Of a stretch of 64,000 nt of DNA, positions 24,004 through 31,788 are shown in pieces (position 1 is the stretch's first letter; every line of letters begins with the position of its first letter). This DNA is from JACVRW01 sp963728495 (GTDB lineage: Bacteria > Actinomycetota > Thermoleophilia > Solirubrobacterales > Thermoleophilaceae), in contig CAVSKI010000010.1 in NCBI GenBank assembly GCA_963728495.1, positions 62,001 to 126,000 of the forward strand, written 5' to 3'. The position numbers and the translations under genes are program-made. The notes under the pieces are model-generated. The model was not told the DNA's origin, did not search any database, and worked only from the letters and a program-made list of their open reading frames with translations.

Positions 24004-24767
24004 TTGTCCTCGGCGAGAGGTGAGATGGGTGGCGGCTGGATGCGGCCGACGAGGTGCGCCGCCGCCAGCCGTCCGTAGGCCAGGATGGTCGGTTTGAGGG
24101 ACATCTTCGACTGCCCCTTGCGCCGGCGCCAGTCGTTGATCGTGGGCACCTCAGCCACCGTGGCGCCGGCGTTGTAGAGCTTGAGCAGCAGCTCGACATT
24201 GGCGGCGAACCCGGGCTCGCGCACCAGCAGATAGCCGTAGGTCTCGGCGGCGCGGCGCAGCGTCCCGGCGCGGTAGACGCGGTAGAGGCTCGACAGCGTG
24301 TTGATGTCCTCCAGGCCGCCGAGGCGCCTGAAGGTGCCGGATACGGCCTTGCTGGCCCACAGCCGCCAGGGCGCGATACCGAGGATCGCTCCGCCGGGCG
24401 CGTAGACGGAGGCCAGCACCACGTCGTAACCCTCCTCGAAGAGCTCGAGCATCCGGGGCAGGTCGTCGAGGTCGGAGGTGTTGTCGGCCTCCATGGTCAC
24501 GATCGCGTCGTCGTCTGAGCTCTCGCCGAGCGCCGCCCGGATGCCGGAGTTGAGCGCTGTGCCCAGGCCGCGGTTCTGCTTGTGCCGCACCACGGCCAGG
24601 TGAAGGTCGTCGCGGTGTTGCTTGGCCACTTCGCCCGTGCCGTCGGCGGAGCCGTCGTCGACGATGATCACCCGCGCGCCCATCTCCCGGGCACGGGGCG
24701 CGAGGTCGTCGAGCAGCCGGGGGAGGTTCTCGGCCTCGTTGTAGGCGGGGATGACGAAGCGGATCAT
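24000..24767 (-). CDS. GT2 glycosyltransferase (polyprenyl-phosphate mannose synthase-like)
   Basis: This 255-residue GT-A enzyme has the family 2 start IRFVIPAYNEAENLPRLLDD, the nucleotide-binding VIIVDDGSADGTGEVA, the acceptor loop NRGLGTALNSGIRAAL and the metal-binding EADNTSD. Length and the absence of membrane helices match DPM1-type enzymes that load a polyprenyl phosphate with a hexose, which would feed the GT-C enzyme at 18.2-20.0 kb. The ATG at 24765-24767 is chosen because it opens on the canonical motif and overlaps the upstream stop (ATGA). A longer in-frame extension is antisense-like. Confidence 0.87.
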   Translation of the reverse strand: MIRFVIPAYNEAENLPRLLDDLAPRAREMGARVIIVDDGSADGTGEVAKQHRDDLHLAVVRHKQNRGLGTALNSGIRAALGESSDDDAIVTMEADNTSDLDDLPRMLELFEEGYDVVLASVYAPGGAILGIAPWRLWASKAVSGTFRRLGGLEDINTLSSLYRVYRAGTLRRAAETYGYLLVREPGFAANVELLLKLYNAGATVAEVPTINDWRRRKGQSKMSLKPTILAYGRLAAAHLVGRIQPPPISPLAEDK

Positions 24768-25801
24768 GAGACGGGAGTGGGAGCAGCGGGCATGCCCAGC
24801 AGCTCGATCGGGCGGCGGCCGTCGACCGATTCGCGAATGGCCAGGGCGGCTGCGAGGGCGCGCGCGCCGTCGTAGGCGTTCACGGGTTCGGGAAGGTCGT
24901 CGAGCACGCAGGCGACGAAGGCCGAGGCCTCGGCCATCAGCGGCTCGACCTTGGGCAGCGCAAAGCGTATGGCCGACCCCTCGGCGTCGCCGCGGGCCAG
25001 AGCGAGCTCCTTCCAGGTCGTGACCGCGTTGGCCGACTCCATCAGCTGGACGTCCTGGGTGATGTAGTGCGCGCGGAGCAGGCCCCCCTCGCCGATCAGG
25101 GTCAGCTGGCGGCGCTTCTCGGGGGTGAGCCAATTCACGTCGAGGAGGCCGTAGGGGCCCTCCTCGCCGAAGCGCAGCAGGCAGCTGAGTATGTCCTCGT
25201 GGCTCGGATGCGCGAAGCTGGTGCCCTCGGCGTATACGCGGGTGATGTCGCGCTCTAAGACGTGCTGCATGATGTCCACGTCGTGGGTGGCCAGGTCGAT
25301 CGCCACCCCGGAGTCCTTGATGCGCAGCGGGAGTGGCCCGACCCGTTCGGAGTGGGCCCGGTAGACCCTCCCCAGACGGCCCTCGCGGACCAACTCGCGC
25401 ACCTTGGCGACGGCGGGGTTGAAGCGCTCCACGTGGCCGACCATCAGCTTGCGCTGCGCGGAGCGCGCGGCGGCCGCCATGCGCAGAGCATCCGGCAGGC
25501 TGGTGGCGATCGGCTTCTCCACGAGCAGGTGCTTGCCGGCATCGAGCGCCGCCAACCCGATCTCGCAGTGCATGCCCGAAGGGGTGGCCACCACCACCGC
25601 ATCCACGTCTGCTCGCTCCAGCGTGCTGCGCCAGTCGGCGTCCCAGCCGATGGGACGGCGGCCGATTACCGCTCGCGCCGCGGCCTCGTCGGGGTCGGCC
25701 AGTGCCACCATTTCGGCCTGGGGCAGGCGCTCGTAGGTCTCGGCGTGGCGGGCGCCCATCTGGCCCGCGCCGATCACCGCCATGCGCAAGATCTCAGGCA
25801 T
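24764..25801 (-). CDS. Gfo/Idh/MocA family oxidoreductase
   Basis: This 345-residue NAD(P)-dependent sugar or inositol-type dehydrogenase has an N-terminal Rossmann domain with AVIGAGQMGARHAETY, the cofactor segment VVVATPSGMHCEIGLAALDAG, and the EKPIATS motif whose Lys is catalytic in this family. The C-terminal half includes VAIDLATHDVDIMQHVLERD, carrying the usual His near the substrate. It is placed between the UDP-GlcNAc 2-epimerase and a GT2 gene, overlapping the first by eight bases and the second by four. A job in making an oxidised or amino sugar nucleotide is a fair inference (WlbA-type enzymes look like this), but not proven. Confidence 0.85.
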   Translation of the reverse strand: MPEILRMAVIGAGQMGARHAETYERLPQAEMVALADPDEAAARAVIGRRPIGWDADWRSTLERADVDAVVVATPSGMHCEIGLAALDAGKHLLVEKPIATSLPDALRMAAAARSAQRKLMVGHVERFNPAVAKVRELVREGRLGRVYRAHSERVGPLPLRIKDSGVAIDLATHDVDIMQHVLERDITRVYAEGTSFAHPSHEDILSCLLRFGEEGPYGLLDVNWLTPEKRRQLTLIGEGGLLRAHYITQDVQLMESANAVTTWKELALARGDAEGSAIRFALPKVEPLMAEASAFVACVLDDLPEPVNAYDGARALAAALAIRESVDGRRPIELLGMPAAPTPVS

Positions 25802-26858
25802 GGGCGCTCATAAGCGCTTCGAGGCGCTCAACGGTCAGCTGGGCGATCTTCTCCGAGGCCCGCCCGTCGCCGAACACCGGTGGGTGCTCGCTCGGGCGCT
25901 CGAGTGCCAGGGCGGCGGCAAAGGCGCGGGCATCGGCGCCCACGAGCGTGTTCCAGCCCGTCTGCACCGTCTCGATCCATTCGGTCTCCTCGCGCAGGGT
26001 CACACACGGGACTCCCCACACGTAGGCCTCGCGCTGCACGCCGCCCGAGTCGGTTGCCACCGCCTGGGCAGAGCGCTCCAGGGCCAGCATCACGCTGTAG
26101 GTGACCGGGTCGTGCAGGGACACGGCCGGCGGAACGTCGAGGCCTCCGTTCTCGATCTTGGTCCGGGTCCGCGGGTGCACAGGGAACACGACGGGCCACG
26201 GGGAGGCGCCAAGGCAGTTCAGCACGAGCTGCAGGCGATCGGGATCGTCGGTGTTGTAATTGCGGTGGACCGTCGCCAACACATACTCACCGTCCACGGG
26301 GCTCGGCGGAAGTCGCGGAGCCCAGCCCAGCAGCATGTCGCAGAGCGGGTCGCCGGTCACATGCACCGTCCCCTGAACCTCCTCGGCCTCGAGGTTCGCG
26401 CGGGCGGACTCGGTCGGCGCGAAAAGCGTGTCGGCCAGGCGGTCCGTCTGCACGCGGTTGCGCTCCTCGGGCATGTCGGTTCGCCACGACCGCAGGCCGG
26501 CCTCCACATGCAGCAGTGGAACTCCTCGGGCTACGGCGGCGCGAGCGGCGGCGAGCGTGGCGTTGGTGTCGCCGCGCACCAGCACGGCGTCGGGGCCGAT
26601 CTGCTCGATCGCCTCACCGAGGCGCTGCTCGCTCACGGCGAGCTGCTCGAGGTCGGGGAGCGAGCCGACCTCGAGGTTCAGGGCCGGCTGGGGAAGGCCG
26701 GTGTCGAGTATCTGGTCGCCCGACATCGCGGCGTCGTAGTGCTGTCCGGTGTGGACGAGCACCTCATCGACTCGGCCCGAGAGCGCCTTGCTGAGCGGTG
26801 TGGCCTGGATTATCTCCGGCCGCGCGCCGATCACAGACAGGAGCAGTGGAGTTTTCAA
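25794..26858 (-). CDS. wecB: UDP-N-acetylglucosamine 2-epimerase (non-hydrolysing)
   Basis: This 354-residue GT-B fold epimerase matches WecB/MnaA. It begins LLSVIGARPEIIQATPLSKA and shows VLVHTGQHYDAAMS, AVLVRGDTNATLAAARAA, LLHVEAGLRSWRTDMPEERN and the C-terminal TDSGGVQREAYVWGVPCVTL, all family hallmarks. It interconverts UDP-GlcNAc and UDP-ManNAc in the cytoplasm, feeding a ManNAc-containing polymer. The start is TTG at 26856-26858, six bases after the stop of the initiating transferase gene. It overlaps the next gene by eight bases. The symbol is given for the family; the cell may use the product with the neighbouring Gfo/Idh enzyme. Confidence 0.88.
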   Translation of the reverse strand: MKTPLLLSVIGARPEIIQATPLSKALSGRVDEVLVHTGQHYDAAMSGDQILDTGLPQPALNLEVGSLPDLEQLAVSEQRLGEAIEQIGPDAVLVRGDTNATLAAARAAVARGVPLLHVEAGLRSWRTDMPEERNRVQTDRLADTLFAPTESARANLEAEEVQGTVHVTGDPLCDMLLGWAPRLPPSPVDGEYVLATVHRNYNTDDPDRLQLVLNCLGASPWPVVFPVHPRTRTKIENGGLDVPPAVSLHDPVTYSVMLALERSAQAVATDSGGVQREAYVWGVPCVTLREETEWIETVQTGWNTLVGADARAFAAALALERPSEHPPVFGDGRASEKIAQLTVERLEALMSAHA

Positions 26859-26864
26859 GTTGGG

Positions 26865-28370
26865 CTACTCGCTTCGGTGAAATACGACGAGGAAGGTACG
26901 AAGCAGGATCTTCAGGTCGAGCCGAAGCGACCAGTTCTCGATGTAGTAGTTGTCCCACTCGATTCGGTCGCGAAGCGATGTCTTTCCGCGCAGGCCGTTC
27001 ACCTGTGCCCAGCCCGTGACCCCGGACTTGACGCGATGGCGGTCTTCGTAGCGCTCGATGCGCTCGCCGAACAGGTCCACGAACTCCGGTCGTTCTGGCC
27101 GCGGGCCGATCAGGCTCATCTCGCCGCGCAACACGTTGAAGAGCTGCGGCAGCTCGTCGAGCGAGGTGCGGCGCAGAAGCGTGCCGACCCGCGTGCGCCG
27201 ATCCGTCCCCTCCACGCCGCCAGGCCCAGTGTCGACTGGCAGTGTGAGCACGTTGTCGGGAGCGCCCGCCATAGGTTCGCCTTCGACACGCATCGAGCGA
27301 AACTTGAGCATCTCGAACTCGCGCCCATCCCGACCGATGCGGCGTTGGCGGTAGAGCACGGGCCCCTGAGAGCTAAATCGGACGGCCAGCGCGCAAGACA
27401 ACAGGATGGGCGCCAGCGCGGTGAGGAGCACCATGGCGATCACTCGGTCCAGTGCGTACTTAAGGGTGAACTGCCAGCCCTTGGGGTCGATCGTGTGCAG
27501 CCCGAAGAGCGGCAACCCACCCAGGTGCTCGAGGGCCAGACGCACATTCACGCTCTCGAACAGTCGCGGCACGAGTGACACCTCCAGACCGAGTCCCTCG
27601 CATTCGCGCACGAGCGGCAGCAGCAGCCGGTCGGGCGCCGTGCTGAAGCCCAGCACCACGTGCTGGGCGCGCGTTTCGCGCGCGATCCGGCGGAGATCCG
27701 AGGGTGCGCCCAGGACGGGCATCTCGCGGTCGGGCACCATGTCGTCGGGGGGTGGGTCTGAGTCGAGGTAGCCCACCGGGAGCAGGCCCAGCTCGGGCTG
27801 GCGCGAGAGGCGGCGCTCGACACGGGCCCCGATCTGGCCTGCGCCCACGATCAGCGTGGGCTTGGCCACCAGACGGGTCATCCGCGCGCGGCGGCGCCCG
27901 CGTGCGAGCAACAGCCGTCCGAGCACGAGATACAGCGAGCCGAACACCCAGGCGCGTGCGAGCAGCTGCGCAGGCTGGCTGGCCGGATCAAACAGCGCTG
28001 CGCCGGCTATGAGCGTGACAGCGGCCAGCGACGTAGCCGCCAAGACCCTCGTGATTCCCTCGGCCAGCTTGACCTGAATCGTGTCCCGGTACATGCCGGA
28101 CAAGGCCATGATCAGGAGAACAAGTGGCGGGAAGGCCCACACGAGCCAGCCGCCGACCAAGGACTCCTGCTCAGCCGGCGCGCCCAGAAGGGCGGCACCG
28201 ACGCCCATGAGCAGGAGCACGATGTCCGAGCCGATCCGCAGGCGCAGCCATCCCGCGCCGGCGAAGAGGCTCCGTCCCAGCCGCGGCTGCACGTGCCGGC
28301 CCACGTCCGGCACGGGGAGGACTGCCTCCTCGTCGGCCACGCTGGACGGCTGGGCCTGTTGCGTCTTCAT
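26865..28370 (-). CDS. Polyprenyl-phosphate sugar phosphotransferase (WcaJ/WbaP-like)
   Basis: This 501-residue protein has four to five N-terminal helices, a central CoA-binding-like Rossmann part (KPTLIVGAGQIGARVERRLS), another helix near 313, and the C-terminal catalytic sugar transferase domain. That domain contains QRRIGRDGREFEMLKFRSM, GTLLRRTSLDELPQLFNVL, GEMSLIGPRPERPEFV and SGVTGWAQVNGLRGK. Such enzymes start repeat-unit synthesis by moving a hexose phosphate to undecaprenyl phosphate. It is the first gene of the minus-strand operon, with a hairpin pair just upstream insulating it from the LPFTG gene. The sugar cannot be read from sequence. Confidence 0.9.
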   Translation of the reverse strand: MKTQQAQPSSVADEEAVLPVPDVGRHVQPRLGRSLFAGAGWLRLRIGSDIVLLLMGVGAALLGAPAEQESLVGGWLVWAFPPLVLLIMALSGMYRDTIQVKLAEGITRVLAATSLAAVTLIAGAALFDPASQPAQLLARAWVFGSLYLVLGRLLLARGRRRARMTRLVAKPTLIVGAGQIGARVERRLSRQPELGLLPVGYLDSDPPPDDMVPDREMPVLGAPSDLRRIARETRAQHVVLGFSTAPDRLLLPLVRECEGLGLEVSLVPRLFESVNVRLALEHLGGLPLFGLHTIDPKGWQFTLKYALDRVIAMVLLTALAPILLSCALAVRFSSQGPVLYRQRRIGRDGREFEMLKFRSMRVEGEPMAGAPDNVLTLPVDTGPGGVEGTDRRTRVGTLLRRTSLDELPQLFNVLRGEMSLIGPRPERPEFVDLFGERIERYEDRHRVKSGVTGWAQVNGLRGKTSLRDRIEWDNYYIENWSLRLDLKILLRTFLVVFHRSE

Positions 28371-28397
28371 CTAACCCCGTACTCGACCACAAACGGA

Positions 28398-28449
28398 CTC
28401 GGCGCACCGATTGAGTGCGCCGAGTGTTATTTCGGGCGACTGGCGCCCG
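28398..28449 (-). terminator. Two adjacent hairpins between the LPFTG gene and the EPS operon
   Basis: A perfect 10-bp inverted repeat CTCGGCGCAC/GTGCGCCGAG (28398-28407 and 28415-28424) is followed by a 6-bp one CGGGCG/CGCCCG (28433-28438 and 28444-28449). They lie 30-80 bases after the LPFTG gene stop and before the first gene of the polysaccharide operon. The T-rich side (TGTTATTT) is on the plus strand, so termination from either side is possible; direction is uncertain. Confidence 0.55.
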
Positions 28450-28481
28450 AACTTGAGCTGTGCTTGAAGCGGCTCGGAGAG

Positions 28482-28745
28482 CTAGGCCTGAGTCGGCGCG
28501 CGCGTGACGCGGCGCATGGCGAGACCCGCACCGGCGAGGACAAGCCCCGCACCGGCCAGCAGCGCAACGTCGAGTCCGGTGAACGGCAGGCTGCCGCTTC
28601 CGTTATCTGCCGCGGCAGAGCCAGTGTCCTGGACCTGAGCCTGGACCTGTCCGCCCGTGCCGTTGTAGCCGTTCTGTGCGGCCGCTGGACCAGCCAGAGC
28701 CACGAAAAGTGCCAACACCGTAATTGCCGAAAGAAATATCTTCAT
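28482..28745 (-). CDS. Very small LPFTG-type surface protein
   Basis: This 87-residue protein has a signal peptide (IFLSAITVLALFVALAGPAAA), a mature region of only about 29 residues rich in Gln, Gly and Asn, the sortase signal LPFTG at 53-57, a membrane helix (LDVALLAGAGLVLAGAGLAM) and a basic tail. This is the full order of a wall-anchored protein with almost no ectodomain. A sortase gene lies 2.4 kb away at 31.1-31.7 kb. The ATG has AGAGGA upstream. The 206-base leader (28746-28951) contains a small GUUUGU/ACAAAC hairpin near the start but no riboswitch I could recognise. A membrane-retained LPxTG-like protein without sorting is an alternative. Confidence 0.75.
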   Translation of the reverse strand: MKIFLSAITVLALFVALAGPAAAQNGYNGTGGQVQAQVQDTGSAAADNGSGSLPFTGLDVALLAGAGLVLAGAGLAMRRVTRAPTQA

Positions 28746-28951
28746 GCCCGTCCTCTGTGTTTGTGAGACAAACCGCCCGCCTCTTTTTGCATCCCCCGAA
28801 AGCGAACCGTCTCGTCCGTCCTTGGAGCCGCGTCACGTCCGTATCTAGCCCCTGCGGTCGGAAGCTTCGCTCCTCTTTGTGTAACACGATTTCTCGGGGA
28901 TCGCCACAGACAAGCGAAAGAAATTTACGCAACGCTTAGCGCCGGCCACCG

Positions 28952-30991
28952 CTACTCCACCGGCCGATCCTGACGCAACAGCACCCGTCTCAGCAGGCGC
29001 TCGTTGACTGCCAGGGGGTCGACCTTGGCTCCGCGGCGGGCGCGGGCCGCCACCTGCCGGGCGATTGGATCGCGCGGCCGCAGCCGAGCATGTTGCTCCA
29101 GCAGCCGGGTTGCACGCTGTTGATCGCCTCCCTGCGAGGCCAGCATCCCCAGCTCGAGGATTGCGTATGCGTCGTCCGAGTCCCTTTCCAGAGCCTTCTC
29201 GAAAGCCGAGCGCGCGCGGTCGGCACGACCCAGTTCCAGTGCGATCGTTCCCTCCACCAGGTACGCCCGCGGCGATAGCGGGTTGAGTGCAGCGGCCCGG
29301 TCGAGCCGCCGAAAGGAGGCATCGGCATCAGTGCGCCAGCTCGCCGATGCGGCGTCCACATCACGAGCCGCGAGCCAGGATGCACCGAACACCAGGGCAA
29401 GCAGGAGCGCGGGTACGCCGAGTAGGAGCATCGGCGCGAGCCGCCTGGGCGCCTCGGGCCGCCCAGGCGAGCGGTGCGCGCCCAGCGCAGCCGCGGCTCC
29501 CAGCATGGCCAACGCAGGCGCGGTGAGCGCAGCGAGCTCCCAGAACCAATCGATCGAGGCCTGGGCGACCCACGGGGCGAACACGGCAAGCGCACCCGCC
29601 GCCGCGGCGGAGCGTGCCGGTGGGGCGCGTCGGGCCCCGGCCGCACAGACGAGGGCGAAAGCGAACGCACCGCCAAGCAGGATCACGCCCACCAGCCCGG
29701 TCTGGGAAAGCACCCCGAGCGGAAGCGAATGGGGAAACCGCGGCTCCTCCCCGCTCGAGCCGCGCTGGTAGTACTCCTCCTGGAAGTTCTCCACTCCGAT
29801 GCCTCGAACCGGGTTCTCGCGGAAGAGGTCCCATGCGACGACCCAGAAGTCGTAGCGATTGGTTCCCCCGCTGGCAAAGCGCGACTCGCCCGCCGGCGGC
29901 GGCTCGGCGTTGGACTTGAAGTCCGACCAGACGGTCTCGAAACGGTCGCGCGGGCCCGGGGCGATGGCGAATACCAGGGCGGCCGCGCACAGCAGGGCGC
30001 CCACGGCGGCGATCGGCGCCCAGCCCGGGACGCGCCGCGACCACGACCGCGGGGGCTCGATGCGCGCGTCGATTACCGCCAGGACCAGTCCGGCCACGGC
30101 CAGTGCTGCAGCGGCCAGCAGCGAGGCCCGCACGGCGTCGTCGATCAGCTGTGGGAGCTGCTCGCCGGCGGCGCCTTCGTAAACCGCTCCGGTGGTGCCC
30201 TTGACCGAGAGCACCGAGAGGCCGATCGCCGCCATGCCGACCAGGCCGCGTATCCGGCCGGGAACGAGTACGAAGTAGGCCAGCGCGGCGACCGGCAGCG
30301 CGATCAGCCAACCGCGACTCTGAGTCATATAGGCCAGCGTGGCCAGCAGCCCGGCCGATCCCAGGGCCAGTCCTCTGAGGGCTGGATTGGCTTCCCGGCG
30401 GGTGGCGCCGAACAGGCAGGCGAAGAGCGCCATCGTGAAAAGGGCCGAAGTGCCGCTCGCATATGCGGTCGGGGCTGCCAGGCGTCCCCCCATGAAGAAG
30501 TCGATCGGATCGGCGCCTGCTCCGGCGCGAATCAGTGTTACGGCGCCAAGCGCCGCGATACCCAGGCCGAAGAAAGCGATTAGAGCGCGCGCCCCGCGTT
30601 CCGCGAGCGGCCAGCAGGAGAACAGGATGAACACCAGCAGGTAGGCGGCGGCCCGGTTCGCGCCGTCCCAGGCGACGTCGCGCTGGCCCGCCCAGGCGAT
30701 CGAGGCATAGGCCCAGATCACGTAGCCGGCGAACAGACCCGTGGCCACGAGCAGCGTCCGCGGAGACTGCCGCGGCGCCCCGAGAGCCAGCGCAGCAGTG
30801 GCCACCAGCGCGAGCCACAGCAGGGCGGCGAGGTACCAGCTCGTGGCGAAGTAGCCGCCCTCGCTCGCCGCCAGCGCGACGCACGAAGCCAGCGCGACCA
30901 ATTGGGCGGGCAGGGCGGGGCTGCCCTCGAGGGTTTCTCGAATCGGGGCAGGCAGCCGCCCGAGCCGGTAGCTTCGTCCCTGGACTGCCAT
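28952..30991 (-). CDS. O-antigen ligase-like membrane protein with C-terminal TPR
   Basis: This 679-residue protein has about 11 helices and an O-antigen ligase core: GGTNRYDFWVVAWDLFREN, then NPVRGIGVENFQEEY and FPHSLPLGVLSQTGLVG with the conserved His. Two more helices follow. The cytosolic or external C-terminus carries tetratricopeptide-like repeats (NPLSPRAYLVEGTIALELG, ALERDSDDAYAILELGML). Ligase-TPR fusions occur in glycan polymerisation or protein glycosylation. The ATG at 30989-30991 is chosen because the first helix soon follows; a longer frame reaches back through the small divergent gene and looks non-coding. It is separate from the main operon and next to the sortase. Confidence 0.8.
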   Translation of the reverse strand: MAVQGRSYRLGRLPAPIRETLEGSPALPAQLVALASCVALAASEGGYFATSWYLAALLWLALVATAALALGAPRQSPRTLLVATGLFAGYVIWAYASIAWAGQRDVAWDGANRAAAYLLVFILFSCWPLAERGARALIAFFGLGIAALGAVTLIRAGAGADPIDFFMGGRLAAPTAYASGTSALFTMALFACLFGATRREANPALRGLALGSAGLLATLAYMTQSRGWLIALPVAALAYFVLVPGRIRGLVGMAAIGLSVLSVKGTTGAVYEGAAGEQLPQLIDDAVRASLLAAAALAVAGLVLAVIDARIEPPRSWSRRVPGWAPIAAVGALLCAAALVFAIAPGPRDRFETVWSDFKSNAEPPPAGESRFASGGTNRYDFWVVAWDLFRENPVRGIGVENFQEEYYQRGSSGEEPRFPHSLPLGVLSQTGLVGVILLGGAFAFALVCAAGARRAPPARSAAAAGALAVFAPWVAQASIDWFWELAALTAPALAMLGAAAALGAHRSPGRPEAPRRLAPMLLLGVPALLLALVFGASWLAARDVDAASASWRTDADASFRRLDRAAALNPLSPRAYLVEGTIALELGRADRARSAFEKALERDSDDAYAILELGMLASQGGDQQRATRLLEQHARLRPRDPIARQVAARARRGAKVDPLAVNERLLRRVLLRQDRPVE

Positions 30992-31139
30992 GTTGCTCAA
31001 GCTCTTGTACTGGGTAGCCGTACTGGCCGTATCGGTCGCGCTGGTGGTTGGCTTGATCCTCTGGTTCGAGTCCCGCGACGCGTCCGAGCTAGAGGGCTCC
31101 GGTTTGCCGGCCCCGCCGGGGCTCACCCACTCTGCCTGA
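30990..31139 (+). CDS. Possible 49-residue single-helix membrane protein
   Basis: An ATG at 30990 opens a 49-residue frame with one clear transmembrane stretch (LLYWVAVLAVSVALVVGLIL) followed by WFESRDASELEGSG and a proline-rich end, stopping at TGA 31137-31139. It fills the gap between the divergent ligase-TPR gene (starts share CATG) and the convergent sortase, overlapping the sortase 3' end by 17 bases. Codon choice is GC-rich at third positions. No family is recognised and no strong RBS is visible, so it remains a candidate. Confidence 0.4.
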   Translation: MLLKLLYWVAVLAVSVALVVGLILWFESRDASELEGSGLPAPPGLTHSA

Positions 31140-31731
31140 CCCGCGCCGCTTCGCGGCGCACCTGGCGCGCGAAAACGATCACCCGCTGAGCCGCGCTGTA
31201 GAGCGGATGGCACGCGCTCAGGATGAGTTGCTTGTAGCCCACCTCGTCGAGTACCGACAGGTCGGAGTCGTCCACGATCTTCGTGCGCGTGACCCGGTAG
31301 ATGAAGCGCCCGTCGGTCATGTCGAGGACGATCCGATCGCCGCGCTTGAGCTGGTCGATGTCGCGGAAGGGCGCCCCGTAGGTGGTGCGGTGACCGGCGA
31401 TGGCCGCCGTCCCGGGATCCCCCGGCAGGGGCGTCTCGGGGTAGTGGCCCGGGCCCTTGCGCAGGCTCGCTGTGTCGGTGCCCTCAACCACATAGTCGGA
31501 CACGCCGATGGCGGGGATCCTGATCCGCGCGATGGCGTCGCCCTTCAGTGGTTTTCTCTGCACCACGCGCTCGGGAGGGTCGAACAGCGCCTCCTCCAGC
31601 TTCTGCTGCTGGCGCTCGGCCACGAACGCCGAAACCGGCTCCTGCCAGAGCAGGGTTGCCGCCGCGTCGGTGATGAGCAGCGCGCCGCTCACCATCATCA
31701 CGGACGCCACGAAGCGCAACGCTGCCCGCAT
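31123..31731 (-). CDS. Class E-like sortase
   Basis: This 202-residue transpeptidase has an N-terminal membrane anchor (FVASVMMVSGALLITDAAAT) and a sortase barrel with IPAIGVSDYVVEGTD. The catalytic triad is H114 (AIAGHRTTYG), C174 (LILSACHP) and R183 (AAQRVIVF). The order and spacing match sortases D/E of actinobacteria. It would attach proteins bearing LPxTG-type signals to the wall; the tiny LPFTG protein at 28.5 kb is the only candidate substrate in the window. The ATG at 31729-31731 is chosen over an extended frame running into PEPCK. The divergent pckG gene begins 57 bases away. Confidence 0.88.
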   Translation of the reverse strand: MRAALRFVASVMMVSGALLITDAAATLLWQEPVSAFVAERQQQKLEEALFDPPERVVQRKPLKGDAIARIRIPAIGVSDYVVEGTDTASLRKGPGHYPETPLPGDPGTAAIAGHRTTYGAPFRDIDQLKRGDRIVLDMTDGRFIYRVTRTKIVDDSDLSVLDEVGYKQLILSACHPLYSAAQRVIVFARQVRREAARVRQSG

Positions 31732-31788
31732 TGGACTGAGTTTAGGGTTAGGTTCGACCGGAACTGAAAAGAGGAGAAACCGAGAGTC

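Noticed and set aside
28746..28951. Riboswitch in the leader of the LPFTG gene
   Set aside because: The leader is long enough and has a GGGGGAUGCAAA stretch, but the conserved blocks of c-di-GMP, c-di-AMP or other switches I know are absent.
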